Assembly: GCA_020402585.1 (NCBI GenBank)
Contig: JADBZH010000036.1
Coordinates: 1-52,549 of the forward strand
DNA length: 52,549 bases
Direction: 5' to 3'
DNA from: Phenylobacterium sp.
GTDB lineage: Bacteria > Pseudomonadota > Alphaproteobacteria > Caulobacterales > Caulobacteraceae
The first letter of the stretch is position 1; each line of letters opens with the position of its first letter. Position numbers and translations under genes: made by a program. Under the pieces are notes generated by a model. The model searched no databases and was not told where the DNA came from. It worked only from the letters and a program-made list of their open reading frames with translations. Shown here one piece after another: positions 1 through 8,023 of this stretch.

Positions 1-895
1 CCTCGCGGAGGCCCAGGATCCGGCAGATGGCATAGACCAGGTCCGCCCGGTTGAGGGTGTAGAAGTGGAAGTCCGAATAGCCTTCCTCGGCCAGTTTCAC
101 GCACATCTCGGCGGCGACGCCGGCGGCGATCATGCGGCGGGTCTCGGGGTCGCGGTCCAGGCCCTCGAACAGGGCGCCCAGCCAGCCGGGAAGGGGAATG
201 CCGACGGGCCCCGCCATGCGCTTCAATCCCTTGAAGTTCGAAACCGGCATGATCCCCGGCGAGATGGGGATGGTCACGCCCGCCTTGCGGACCCGGTCCA
301 TGAACCGCAGGAAGCCGTCGGTGTCGTAGAAGAACTGGGTGATGGCCCGGGTCGCCCCGGCGTCGATCTTGGCCTTCAGGACATCGATGTCGTGGTCGAC
401 CGATCCGCTCTCCGGGTGGGTCTGGGGATAGAGGCTGACGCTGACCTCGAAGGGGCCGATGGCGCGGATGCCGGCGGTCAGCTCGGTGGCGTTCAGGTAG
501 CCGTCCGTGCGGGGAACGTAGACCCCGCCGATCTGGCCGGGCGGATCGCCGCGAAGGGCCACGATATGCCGGACCCCGGCGTCCCAGTAGTCGCGGATCA
601 CCTCATCCACTTCGGCCCGGCTGGCGTCGACGCAGGTCAGGTGGGCGGCGGGCGCCAGCTGGGTCTCGGCCAGGATGCGGCTGACCGTCCGGTGGGTGCG
701 GTCGCGGGTGGAGCCCCCGGCGCCATAGGTCACCGAGACGAAGGCCGGGCTCAGGGGGGCGAGCCTGCGGATGGCCTCCCAGAGGGCGACCTCGGCCTCC
801 TCGGTCTTGGGCGGCGAGAACTCGAAGGAGACTCGGGGCGGCTGGGCCAGGCCGGCCCCCGCGCGGGCGATGGGCCCGAGGGTGGGTTCGGTCAT
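1..895 (-). CDS. metF: 5,10-methylenetetrahydrofolate reductase MetF (3' end cut by window edge)
   Basis: Cytosolic FAD enzyme that reduces 5,10-methylene-THF to 5-methyl-THF, the methyl donor for methionine synthesis. The reading frame opens with MTEPTLGPIARAG and carries the family start VSFEFSPPK, whose Glu (in FEF) matches the catalytic Glu of E. coli MetF. Further family segments are VSVTYGAGGSTRDRT, ALRGDPPG and the ITQFFYDTDGF stretch. About 298 residues are visible, close to the usual 290-310, so only a few C-terminal residues are missing. Its ATG overlaps the stop of the upstream ArsR-methyltransferase gene (ATGA), so the two are probably translationally coupled and share the palindromic operator upstream of that gene. 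A folate/methionine role is secure from the motifs. Control by the neighbour is inferred. Confidence 0.93.
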   Translation of the reverse strand, partial: MTEPTLGPIARAGAGLAQPPRVSFEFSPPKTEEAEVALWEAIRRLAPLSPAFVSVTYGAGGSTRDRTHRTVSRILAETQLAPAAHLTCVDASRAEVDEVIRDYWDAGVRHIVALRGDPPGQIGGVYVPRTDGYLNATELTAGIRAIGPFEVSVSLYPQTHPESGSVDHDIDVLKAKIDAGATRAITQFFYDTDGFLRFMDRVRKAGVTIPISPGIMPVSNFKGLKRMAGPVGIPLPGWLGALFEGLDRDPETRRMIAAGVAAEMCVKLAEEGYSDFHFYTLNRADLVYAICRILGLRE

Positions 896-1842
896 GCAGG
901 GCTCCTTTGGGCGGTCCAGACACAGACGGTCAGACCCTCGGCGCGGGCCGGGGGCAGGGTCTCCAGCTCCACCTGGCGGAGGCCGGCTGCGGACAGCCAG
1001 CGCTTCATCTCCGCGGCGGAGAAACCGAGGCGCCTGTGCTGGTGCTGCTCGCGCAGCATCTCCAGGGCGTGAGGGGCGAAGTCGACAATCACCAGGCGGC
1101 CGCCGGGCCCTGTCAGCCGGCCCGCCTCGCGCACCGCGGCGGCGGGGTCGCCCAGATAGTGAAGCACCTGGTGCACCACCACCAGGTCGGCGCAGCCGTC
1201 CGGAAGGCGGGTGGAGAAGATGTCGCCGTGCCGAAGCTCGACCCTGTCGAGGCCAGCCGCCTCGACCCGGGCGCGGGCGACGTTGAGCATCTGCTGCGAC
1301 AGGTCGAGCCCGATGCCGGACCGGGCCCTGTCCCCGAACAGGGTGAGCATGCGCCCGGACCCCGTGCCGAGGTCCACCAGCCGCTGGAAGGGGCCCGGCC
1401 CCGCAGCCCGCAGGATGGCGGCCTCCACCCGGTCCTCGGCGACATGCAGGGAGCGGATCTCGTCCCAGGTCGAAGCGTTGCGCGCGAAGTACTGGTCCGC
1501 CGCCGCCCGGCGCTCGGCCCGCACGGCCTCCAGCCGCTCTGCGTCCCGGATGAGGGCCGGGTCGGAGGGGTCGAGGGTGGCGAGCACCTGGTCGGCCAGG
1601 GTGCGGGCCTTGCCCGTTCCCGATGGCCGGTAGAAGACCCAGGCGCCGTCCGGAAACCGCTCCACCAGTCCCGCCTCGGCAAGGAGCCGGAGGTGACGTG
1701 AGACCCGGGGCTGGCTCTGGTCCAGCACCTTGCAGATCTCCAGCACCGCCAGCTCCTCCCGCGCCAGCAGGGCGAGGATCCGCAGGCGCGAGGGCTCCCC
1801 CGCAGCGCGCAGGACATCGACGGTGCGGGTGGCGCTCAACAT
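892..1842 (-). CDS. ArsR-family repressor fused to a SAM-dependent methyltransferase domain
   Basis: 316 residues. Residues 10-95 form an ArsR winged helix (AAGEPSRLRILALL, then SQPRVSRHLRLLAEAGLV as recognition helix). Residues 115-316 form a class I methyltransferase with motif I at 156-165 (VDLGTGSGRM), an acidic residue ending the next strand (GIGLDLS) and a motif IV-like DLVVVHQVLHYL. ArsR-methyltransferase fusions beside metF/metH in alphaproteobacteria are known as candidate methionine regulators of the SahR/SamR type, sensing SAH or SAM. Here the gene overlaps metF by ATGA and sits 5 bp from a perfect 18-bp palindrome, which fits autoregulation of this operon. No Shine-Dalgarno fits between palindrome and ATG, so a leaderless or near-leaderless message is possible. 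Whether the methyltransferase part is catalytic or only a ligand sensor cannot be told. Confidence 0.88.
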   Translation of the reverse strand: MLSATRTVDVLRAAGEPSRLRILALLAREELAVLEICKVLDQSQPRVSRHLRLLAEAGLVERFPDGAWVFYRPSGTGKARTLADQVLATLDPSDPALIRDAERLEAVRAERRAAADQYFARNASTWDEIRSLHVAEDRVEAAILRAAGPGPFQRLVDLGTGSGRMLTLFGDRARSGIGLDLSQQMLNVARARVEAAGLDRVELRHGDIFSTRLPDGCADLVVVHQVLHYLGDPAAAVREAGRLTGPGGRLVIVDFAPHALEMLREQHQHRRLGFSAAEMKRWLSAAGLRQVELETLPPARAEGLTVCVWTAQRSPA

Positions 1843-1847
1843 GAGCG

Positions 1848-1865
1848 CATAAAGATATCTTTATG
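1848..1865. promoter_or_regulatory. Perfect 18-bp palindromic operator (SahR/SamR-like), plus an extra half-site
   Basis: CATAAAGAT followed directly by ATCTTTATG, a perfect inverted repeat with no spacer. A further half-site TCTTTATG follows at 1866-1873. It lies 5 bp upstream of the ArsR-methyltransferase start codon in an AT-rich island within GC-rich DNA. Size and symmetry suit an ArsR dimer, and ATAAAGA-type palindromes are reported for methionine regulators of this class. Assignment to the adjacent regulator is inference. Confidence 0.72.
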
Positions 1866-1906
1866 TCTTTATGTCAACCCGAGGCAGGACAGTCTCGGGC
1901 CCCGGT

Positions 1907-3232
1907 TCAGGCGACGCCGTCGAGGACCCCGCCCAGGATCTCGAACAGCTTGCCGATCTCATCCTCGCTGATGATCAGCGGCGGAGAGAGGGCGATGATG
2001 TCGCCCGTCGCACGCACCAAAAGCCCGGCCTTCAGCGCCTTGACCAGGACCTCGTAGCCGCGGGCGCCCGGGTCGTCCGGCCGGGGCGACAGCTCGATGG
2101 CGCCCATCAGGCCGATGTTGCGGATGTCGATGACATTCGGCTTGCCGCGCAGGGCGTGGAGGCTGTCCTCCCACAGGCCGGCCAGGGACTTCACCCGGGT
2201 GAAGAGGCCGTCACGCCGATAGATCTCCAGGCTGGCGAGAGCCGCCGCGCAGGCGACCGGATGCCCGGAATAAGTGTAGCCATGGAAGAACTCGATAGCC
2301 GCCGGCGGGCCCTGGACGATGGCGTCGTGGACCTTCCGGTGGGCGAAGACCGCACCCATGGGCAGGGCGCCGTTGGTGATCCCCTTGGCGGTGGTCATGA
2401 TGTCCGGGATGACGCCCAGGGCCTGGGCGGCGAAGGGTTCGCCCAGGCGGCCAAAGCCGGTGATGACCTCGTCGAAGATCAGGAGGATGCCATGCCGGTC
2501 GCAGACCGCGCGCAGGCGCTCGAGATAGCCCTTGGGCGGCGGCAGGACGCCGGCGGAGCCCGCCACGGGCTCGACAATCACGGCGGCGATGGTCTCGGCC
2601 CCGTGCAGGGCGACCAGCCGTTCGACCTCGTCCGCCTTCTCCGCCCCATGGTCCGGCAGGCCGCGGGAGAAGGCGTTGCGCTCGGGGTCGAAGGTGTGGG
2701 CGATGTGGTCGGCGCCCGGCAGGGTGAGATAGGTCCTGCGGTTGTTGACCAGGCCGCCTACGGAAATCCCGCCGAAGCCTACGCCATGATAGCCCTTCTC
2801 CCGGCCGATCAGCCGCACCCTCTGCCCCTCGCCGCGGGCCCGGTGATAGGCCAGGGCCATCTTCAGGGCGGTGTCGACGGACTCCGAACCTGAATTGGTG
2901 AAGAAGATCCGGTCCAGCCCGGGCGGGGCGAACTCCGACAGGGCCGCCGCCAGCCGGAAGGGCAGGGGATGGCCCATCTGGAAGGTCGGGGCGAAATCCA
3001 GGGTGGCCAGCTGGCGCGAGACCGCCTCGGTGATCTCGTCCCGGGCATGGCCCAGATTGCAGCACCAGAGGCCCGCGGTGCCGTCCAGCACGCTGTCGCC
3101 ATCTATGGTGCGGTAGTACATGCCGCTGGCTTCAACGAGGAGGCGCGGCGCGTCCTTGTACTGGCGGTTCGCCGTGAAGGGCATCCAGAAGGCCGAAAGA
3201 TCCGGCCGGTTGTCCCCGTAGTCCGCGCTCAT
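1907..3232 (-). CDS. Class III omega-aminotransferase (beta-alanine:pyruvate type)
   Basis: PLP-dependent transaminase, 441 residues. It begins [20 protein letters not shown], and the N-terminal QYKDAPRL and [11 protein letters not shown] segments are typical of omega-amino acid:pyruvate aminotransferases. [12 protein letters not shown] supplies the cofactor-binding Asp, and K283 in TTAKGITNG is the Schiff-base lysine. [17 protein letters not shown] is the phosphate-cup region. The start at 3232 is preferred over an upstream in-frame ATG because GAGAGGGG lies just before it and the alignment to the family begins there. It stands alone: the next gene on the same strand starts 65 bp away beyond the palindromic operator, and an aldo-keto reductase diverges upstream. 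The amino donor (beta-alanine, GABA, putrescine or another amine) cannot be read from sequence. Confidence 0.88.
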   Translation of the reverse strand: MSADYGDNRPDLSAFWMPFTANRQYKDAPRLLVEASGMYYRTIDGDSVLDGTAGLWCCNLGHARDEITEAVSRQLATLDFAPTFQMGHPLPFRLAAALSEFAPPGLDRIFFTNSGSESVDTALKMALAYHRARGEGQRVRLIGREKGYHGVGFGGISVGGLVNNRRTYLTLPGADHIAHTFDPERNAFSRGLPDHGAEKADEVERLVALHGAETIAAVIVEPVAGSAGVLPPPKGYLERLRAVCDRHGILLIFDEVITGFGRLGEPFAAQALGVIPDIMTTAKGITNGALPMGAVFAHRKVHDAIVQGPPAAIEFFHGYTYSGHPVACAAALASLEIYRRDGLFTRVKSLAGLWEDSLHALRGKPNVIDIRNIGLMGAIELSPRPDDPGARGYEVLVKALKAGLLVRATGDIIALSPPLIISEDEIGKLFEILGGVLDGVA

Positions 3233-3378
3233 GCCCTTGCCCCTCTCGCTCAGGAACCGATGGCATCTTAGCGTCTCCAACCGCGATTGCGAGGCTTGCC
3301 ACCCCGCAGGTGCGCGCTTATCAGCCGAGGGCCGGACAGACGGGCGATCAGGCCCGCGCCGCGTCAGGGGAGACCGCC

Positions 3379-4395
3379 ATGCAGCATCAGCGTCTGGGCC
3401 GCAGCCCGATCGTCGTTTCCAAGATCTGCATGGGGACCATGACCTTCGGGTCCCAGGCGGACGAGAAGACTTCCTTCCGGATTCTCGACCGCAGCCTCGA
3501 AGCCGGGATCAACTTCTTCGACACCGCCGAGAACTATCCGGTGCCGCCGCAGGAGTCCTGGGCGGGTCTGACCGAAGAGATCTTCGGGCGCTGGATGAAG
3601 ACCAAGCGGCGGGACGAAATCATCCTGGCCACCAAGGTGTGCGGGCCCAGCCATGGCTGGATCAAGGGCTCGCAGCGAGCGGGCATGACCGCCCTCGACC
3701 GCCACAACATCACCCGGGCCATCGAGGACAGCCTGCGCCGCCTGGGCACCGACTATGTCGACCTGTACCAGACCCACTGGCCCGACCATGGCGCACGCTA
3801 CGAGGACGCCCTGGAGACCCTGGACGAGCTGGTCCGCGCCGGGAAGGTGCGGGTCCTCGGCTGCTCGAACGAGACCTCCTGGGGCCTGATGAAGGCCCTC
3901 TCGACCTCCGAGCGTGAGGGCTTTGCCCGCTACGAGACGATCCAGAACAACCACAGCCTCAACAACCGCCGCTTCGAGGACGAGCTGGCCCAGGTCTGCC
4001 GGCAGGAAGGGGTCAGCTCCATTCCCTACTCGCCCCTGGCGGGCGGCGTGCTGTCGGGCAAGTACAACGGCGGCGCCCTGCCGGCCGGCGCGCGCTTCAG
4101 CCGCTATCTCGAGATCGGTGGCCGGCAGGGGGCGATGGCGCGCCGCTTCGTCAACGAGAAGTCGCTGGCGACCACCGAGCGCCTGTCGGCGATCGCGGCC
4201 GAGGCGGGCATGTCCCTCGTCACCCTGGCCACGGCCTGGTCCAAGCAGCACGACTTCGTCGCCTCGACCATCGTCGGCGTGACCCGCGAGGATCAGCTGG
4301 ACGACATCTTCGCCGCCGCCGACCTCGTCCTGTCGCCGGAAGTCCTCAAGGCCATCGACGACGTCACCCGGGACATCCTCTACCCCATGGGCTGA
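3379..4395 (+). CDS. NADP(H)-dependent aldo-keto reductase, Tas-like
   Basis: 338-residue TIM-barrel oxidoreductase. The catalytic tetrad is visible as D48 and Y53 ([12 protein letters not shown]), K86 (LATKVCGP) and H133 (QTHWPDH). The [13 protein letters not shown] stretch closely resembles E. coli Tas, so a Tas/YajO-type enzyme acting on aldehydes or ketones is the best call. C-terminal [14 protein letters not shown] is the usual NADPH-binding region. Start chosen at the ATG preceded by AGGGGAGACC; an in-frame ATG 69 bp upstream would add a tail with no family match. It diverges from the aminotransferase across about 146 bp that probably contains both promoters. Physiological substrate unknown. 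Confidence 0.88.
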   Translation: MQHQRLGRSPIVVSKICMGTMTFGSQADEKTSFRILDRSLEAGINFFDTAENYPVPPQESWAGLTEEIFGRWMKTKRRDEIILATKVCGPSHGWIKGSQRAGMTALDRHNITRAIEDSLRRLGTDYVDLYQTHWPDHGARYEDALETLDELVRAGKVRVLGCSNETSWGLMKALSTSEREGFARYETIQNNHSLNNRRFEDELAQVCRQEGVSSIPYSPLAGGVLSGKYNGGALPAGARFSRYLEIGGRQGAMARRFVNEKSLATTERLSAIAAEAGMSLVTLATAWSKQHDFVASTIVGVTREDQLDDIFAAADLVLSPEVLKAIDDVTRDILYPMG

Positions 4396-4416
4396 GGCCC
4401 TTTGCGGACCTGAAAC

Positions 4417-5334
4417 GTGACCGAGCCGGCCCCCATCGCCGGGGACGCTGCGGCGTCCCGCCCGGTCGCCCAGAGCCCCGCCCTGGGCATTCTCCTGCGG
4501 GTCCTCGCCATGGCCCTCTTGGCGATGCTGGCGGCGATCGTGAAGGCGTGCGCCGAGCGCGGCGTGCCGGTGCTGGAGATCATCTTCTTCCGCAACGCCT
4601 TCGCCTTCATCCCGGTGATGCTCTACATCTGGCGGACCTCCGGTTTCGGGGTCCTGCGCACCCGGCGGCCGGGCGCCCACCTGACCCGGTCTGCGGTCGG
4701 CCTGACCGGCATGATCTTTGGGTTCACCGCGGTGAGCCTCCTGCCCCTCACACAATCCACCGCCATCTCCTTCTCGGCGCCGCTGTTCATGGTCGCCCTG
4801 TCGGCCCTGATCCTGAAGGAGCCGGTGGGCCTGTAGCGCTGGGCCGCCGTCGCCGTGGGCTTCGTCGGGGTCCTGATCATGGTCCACCCTGACCCCAGGC
4901 AGTTCGTCGGCGTCGGCGTGCTCTTCGCCATCGCGGCGGCCATCGGCGCGGCTGGAGCCAACATCGCGATCCGTGAGATCAGCCGAACGGAACCCGGTCC
5001 GACCATCGTCTTTTACTTCACCCTCGCCGGGACCGCGGCGGGCCTGGCCAGCCTGCCCTTCGGGTGGGTCATGCCCAGCCCGGGGGTCCTCGGCCTCCTG
5101 ATCGCCGCCGGCCTGATCGGCGGGACCGGGCAACTCCTGCTGACCGAGGCGATCCGCCGGGCGCCTGTCGCCGTGGTGGCCCCCTTCGACTACACCCAGC
5201 TGGTCTGGGCGGGGCTGATCGGCTTCCTGGTCTGGGGAGAGACCCCGGCGATGCTGACCCTGATCGGGGCCATGGTGGTGGCGGCCAGCAGCACCTATAT
5301 CCTGTGGCGGGAGATCGGGCGCTCCCGGATCTAG
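4417..5334 (+). pseudogene. DMT-superfamily (EamA) exporter interrupted by an in-frame amber codon
   Basis: A 306-codon frame opening with GTG at 4417 encodes a ten-helix drug/metabolite exporter, but codon 140 is TAG (4834-4836). Before it the frame reads LILKEPVGL; after it RWAAVAVGFVGVLIMV continues without shift, exactly as in intact EamA proteins. The stop falls between the two EamA repeats, so each half is one complete repeat of about five helices. A GTG at 4855 in the same frame could restart translation, but no Shine-Dalgarno precedes it. The simplest reading is a nonsense mutation or sequencing error in a formerly intact gene. A split, two-subunit transporter is possible but less likely. 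It follows the aldo-keto reductase by 21 bp. Confidence 0.8.
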
Positions 5335-5359
5335 GTCGCCCTCAGCCTTGGAGCCAGTA

Positions 5360-5920
5360 ATGCGGTATCGTTGGACCTGCGCCGCGATCGGTGCAGCTTT
5401 GGTGATGGGAGCGGCCGGTTCCGGCCACGCGGCGATCACGGTGCTGGGCGGAGGTTTCGCCCAGGCCTGCTCTGAGGCCGCCATGGCCGGCGAAGTGGAC
5501 AAGAAGTTCGAGGAACTCTGCACCCTGGCCCTGGATACCGAAGGCCTGAACATGCGGGACCGCGCGGGCACCCTGGTCAACCGCGGCGTCTTCAAGCTCC
5601 GCCGGCAGGAGTACGCCTCATCCCTCCGGGACTTCGACGCCGCCTTGAGGCGCGACCCCACCATGGGGGAGGCCCTGGTGAATCGGGGCGCCGCCCGGAT
5701 CGGCCTCAAGGCCCCGGAAGCCGCCCTCGCCGATATCAACAGGGCCCTGGAACTGGGCGTTGCCGAGCCCGCAAAGGCCTACTTCAACCGCGCCCTGGCG
5801 CACGAGCGCCTAGGCGACCTCAGGGCGGCCTGGCTGGACTACACCAAGGCTGCGGAACTGGACCCCGAATGGTCGGCGCCGCGCACGGAGCTGACCCGCT
5901 TCTCGGTGACCCGCAGGTAG
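5360..5920 (+). CDS. Periplasmic TPR-repeat protein
   Basis: 186 residues. An N-terminal signal peptide (MRYRWTCAAIGAALVMGAAGSGHA) is followed by a short region with two Cys and then about three tetratricopeptide repeats. These are recognisable from AGTLVNRGVFKLRRQEYASSLRDFDAALRRDP, then EALVNRGAARIGLKAPEAALADINRALELG, then AYFNRALAHERLGDLRAAWLDYTKAAELDP. It is probably exported and scaffolds protein-protein contacts. The ATG at 5360 is chosen because GGAG lies 6 bp upstream; a TTG 12 bp earlier is in frame. Its end is 5 bp from the convergent methyltransferase. No specific function can be assigned. Confidence 0.78.
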   Translation: MRYRWTCAAIGAALVMGAAGSGHAAITVLGGGFAQACSEAAMAGEVDKKFEELCTLALDTEGLNMRDRAGTLVNRGVFKLRRQEYASSLRDFDAALRRDPTMGEALVNRGAARIGLKAPEAALADINRALELGVAEPAKAYFNRALAHERLGDLRAAWLDYTKAAELDPEWSAPRTELTRFSVTRR

Positions 5921-5925
5921 GGGAC

Positions 5926-6498
5926 CTAACGGTCGAAGGGCTTCTTCGCCCTCAGGGTGACGTGGAGTTCCTTGACGACGTTCCAGCGTTCGCCCGCCCA
6001 GGTGCGAAGCTCTTCCCGGGTGACTTCGCCCAGCCGTTCCCGCTCCAGCCACCGCGGGTCATAGACCTGGCTGGCCTGGGCCACCTCGAAGTCGACCCCG
6101 AGTGCGTAGGCGATCATCGAATAGTTGGCCTTCCGGGCGATCCATTCGTCGTTCTTCGCCTTCGACATCATCTCGAAGGTCAGGAGGGTGAAGGGTCGAA
6201 CGTGGGTCGGATCTGACCAATAGGTGTCATGCCGGAAGTGCGGGACGTGAATCTCCACGAGGCCATCGGGCGCCGTGACCCGATAAATCTCGCGCATCAC
6301 GGAACGGAAACCGGCGAAGTCTGCGCCGACATGTTCCAGGACGTGCTTCATGAGGACGTACTCGAAGGCGTTGTCCTCAAACGGCCAGGGCGCAGCCTCG
6401 ATGTCCATGAGGACGTCGGGTTGGCACTCAGGAAAGTTGTCGGCGTTGACGAAGTCCTCCCGCCGGTCGAATCCGCATCCAAGGTTCAGCTTAGCCAT
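5926..6498 (-). CDS. SAM-dependent methyltransferase (type 11-like)
   Basis: 190 residues. The N-terminus AKLNLGCGFDRREDFVNAD is a glycine-rich motif I placed right at the start, as in short methyltransferases of glycan and surface-polymer loci. MDIEAAPWPFEDNAFEYVLMKHVLEHV matches the motif II to motif IV region, and DGLVEIHVPHFRHD follows. The C-terminal part is family-specific and unassigned. It lies 12 bp downstream of a 63-codon frame and the LOG-family gene on the same strand, so it may be the last gene of that unit. It converges on the TPR gene. Substrate unknown. Confidence 0.82.
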   Translation of the reverse strand: MAKLNLGCGFDRREDFVNADNFPECQPDVLMDIEAAPWPFEDNAFEYVLMKHVLEHVGADFAGFRSVMREIYRVTAPDGLVEIHVPHFRHDTYWSDPTHVRPFTLLTFEMMSKAKNDEWIARKANYSMIAYALGVDFEVAQASQVYDPRWLERERLGEVTREELRTWAGERWNVVKELHVTLRAKKPFDR

Positions 6499-6510
6499 TC
6501 GGGGATTTCC

Positions 6511-6702
6511 TTAGTCTCTTCCCGCCGTCGAGGCTCTGTCTGCAGCGTCAGCCTCGGACGCCGGGGGGGCGGCGCCATTGGTAGCCGGGACTTCCGGCAG
6601 GGGTTCGGGTCGCCGTCCCAGCACCCGAAGACCCGCAAGGGCTGATCCCAGAAAGCTGAGAAGCTCACGCAGTGGCGAACGGCCTTCCGGGCCGGGGGTC
6701 AT
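6511..6702 (-). CDS. Small protein translationally coupled to the LOG gene (hypothetical)
   Basis: A 63-codon frame whose ATG overlaps the stop of the LOG-family gene as ATGA and which ends 12 bp before the methyltransferase start. This spacing is typical of a real coupled gene. The protein has an amphipathic N-terminal stretch (PLRELLSFLGSALAGLRVLG) and a Pro/Ala/acidic tail. No domain is recognised. In GC-rich DNA a frame of this length can occur by chance, so the support is mainly positional. Confidence 0.42.
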   Translation of the reverse strand: MTPGPEGRSPLRELLSFLGSALAGLRVLGRRPEPLPEVPATNGAAPPASEADAADRASTAGRD

Positions 6703-7487
6703 GGACGGGCCCCGCCCTCGGCGGCCAGGGCTCCGGCGCTCACCTCGCGCCAGAGGTCCTCCGCCGAGTTGGCGAAGCGGAGAAGCTGCAGGTCGGCGGC
6801 GTCGATCATGCCCCGCTCGACGAGGGCCTCGAACCTCACGAGATCGCGCCAGTAGCTCTCGTCAAACAGGACGATGGGCACCCTGGGGCCCTTGCCCGTC
6901 TGGACGAGGGTCAGGATCTCGAACAGCTCGTCCAGGGTCCCGAAGCCGCCCGGGAAGGCCACCAGGGCGTTGGCCCGCATGGCCAGGTGCATCTTCCGCA
7001 TGGCGAAATAGTGGAACCTGAAGGCCAGGCCCGGGGTGATCCAGGGATTGGGGAACTGCTCGTGGGGCAGGGAGATGTTGAACCCGATGGTCGGGGCGCC
7101 GGCGTCCGCGGCCCCGCGGTTGGCCGCCTCCATCAGGCCGGGTCCGCCGCCCGTCGCGATCACGTTGTTCCGGGGCCCGCCGCCGGTCGGGCCATCCAGG
7201 GCGCCGCCCCGTTCCGAGGCGATGCGGCCAAAGGCCCGGGCCTCGGCGTACCAGCGCCCCTTCTCGCCCGGATCATCCTCCCGCACCCGCGCCGATCCGA
7301 AGACCACGATGGTGGAGCGGATGCCCCAGGACTTCAGGGTCTGGTCGGCCTTCTCGTACTCGAGAAGGAAGCGCACCCCGCGCATGCTCTCGCCGAGCAG
7401 GAAGTCGGAGTCGAGCGCGGCGAGGCGATAGGCGGGCTGGGAGATGAGCGCCCGGGGGTCGGTTTGATGGGCGCCGTTGGGCGTCAT
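6699..7487 (-). CDS. LOG-family nucleotide hydrolase (TIGR00730-like)
   Basis: 262-residue Rossmann-fold protein of the LONELY GUY family, which in characterised members releases free cytokinin-type bases or splits nucleoside 5'-monophosphates to base plus ribose 5-phosphate. Diagnostic motifs are GGGPGLMEAANRGA (113-126) and PGGFGTLDE (179-187). The protein is longer than the roughly 190-residue plant-type LOG because of about 60 extra N-terminal residues, as in the larger bacterial group. Bacterial substrates are often AMP or other purine nucleotides, so a purine-salvage role is as likely as cytokinin production. It is followed by a coupled small frame and a methyltransferase, and lies downstream of fixT with a 71-bp gap. 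Confidence 0.86.
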   Translation of the reverse strand: MTPNGAHQTDPRALISQPAYRLAALDSDFLLGESMRGVRFLLEYEKADQTLKSWGIRSTIVVFGSARVREDDPGEKGRWYAEARAFGRIASERGGALDGPTGGGPRNNVIATGGGPGLMEAANRGAADAGAPTIGFNISLPHEQFPNPWITPGLAFRFHYFAMRKMHLAMRANALVAFPGGFGTLDELFEILTLVQTGKGPRVPIVLFDESYWRDLVRFEALVERGMIDAADLQLLRFANSAEDLWREVSAGALAAEGGARP

Positions 7488-7558
7488 GGTCAGGCGTCCG
7501 CTGGGCGTGGCATGGGCAAGCTATAGGCAGTCGTCTCCGGCGAGGCAATCGGCGCAGG

Positions 7559-7948
7559 TCAGGTGGCAGGGGGTTGCCCCAGGGCGTAGCGGATGTTCCG
7601 GATCAGCAGGTCATCCATCAGGGGTTTCTCGATGATCGGCACCTTCATGCGGCCCGCGCGTCGGCGGAGCCCGGGCCCAGGGTGACTGGTTATGAGCAGG
7701 GCCGGCAGGTCCTGGGAGCGGGCCCGAAGCGCTCCCACGGAATCGAGCCCGCCCATTCCCGGCAGGTTTTCGTCCACCACCAGACAGACGTTCCGTGAGG
7801 GCAGGTCCGCGGCAAGAAGGTCTTCACCGGAGGCGAAGGTCTGCACCCTGTATCCGTCGAGTTCGAAGGCGAACTTCAGCGCGCTCCGGAGGGCGACGTC
7901 ATCGTCCACGAGCACGAGGGTCGGAGGCGTAGCGGCGGTGGCGGGCAT
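7559..7948 (-). CDS. fixT: Single-domain response-regulator receiver, FixT-like
   Basis: 129-residue stand-alone receiver domain without an output domain. Acidic pocket VDDD (15-17), predicted phospho-Asp D59 (CLVVDENLPGM), T87 (LLITSHPG) and K108 (IIEKPL) are all present. In Caulobacter, FixT is a single-domain receiver encoded with fixLJ/fixK that inhibits FixL autophosphorylation as negative feedback. The same setting downstream of fixJ, and the FixK-type box 58-71 bp upstream, support that assignment here. Caulobacter FixT is reported to bind an Fe-S cluster; this protein has only one Cys (C55), so that property may be absent. The gene symbol rests on context, since receivers are hard to tell apart by sequence alone. 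Confidence 0.7.
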   Translation of the reverse strand: MPATAATPPTLVLVDDDVALRSALKFAFELDGYRVQTFASGEDLLAADLPSRNVCLVVDENLPGMGGLDSVGALRARSQDLPALLITSHPGPGLRRRAGRMKVPIIEKPLMDDLLIRNIRYALGQPPAT

Positions 7949-8005
7949 GAACCGAGCGGAGCTCCTGATCAGAGGCCAGGGTGCTCCCGCCCGCCCGGTC
8001 CGGCC

Positions 8006-8019
8006 TTGATCCAGCGCAA
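8006..8019 (-). promoter_or_regulatory. FixK/FNR-type box upstream of fixT
   Basis: The plus strand reads TTGATCCAGCGCAA, the minus strand TTGCGCTGGATCAA. This matches the rhizobial FixK2 pattern TTG(A/C)-N6-(T/G)CAA. Its centre is about 65 bp upstream of the fixT ATG, compatible with a class II activator position for a start about 23 nt before the gene. A second copy of the TTGCG-N4-ATCAA form occurs at 13837-13850. FixK-dependent fixT expression is known in Caulobacter. Confidence 0.6.
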
Positions 8020-8023
8020 GCTT

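Noticed and set aside
1850..1906. SAM/SAH riboswitch upstream of metF
   Set aside because: The transcript leader before the regulator gene is too short, and the AT-rich symmetric sequence is better explained as a protein-binding palindrome.
4834..4836. TAG recoding (suppression) as a normal feature of this organism
   Set aside because: Other genes in the window end with TAG normally (e.g. VirB2, PfkB), and only this gene needs read-through; mutation is simpler.
3364..5739. 791-codon open frame on the minus strand
   Set aside because: It lies antisense to the aldo-keto reductase, DMT and TPR genes, all with clear family motifs; its translation is Arg/Gly/Pro/Asp-rich without domains, the usual shadow in GC-rich DNA.
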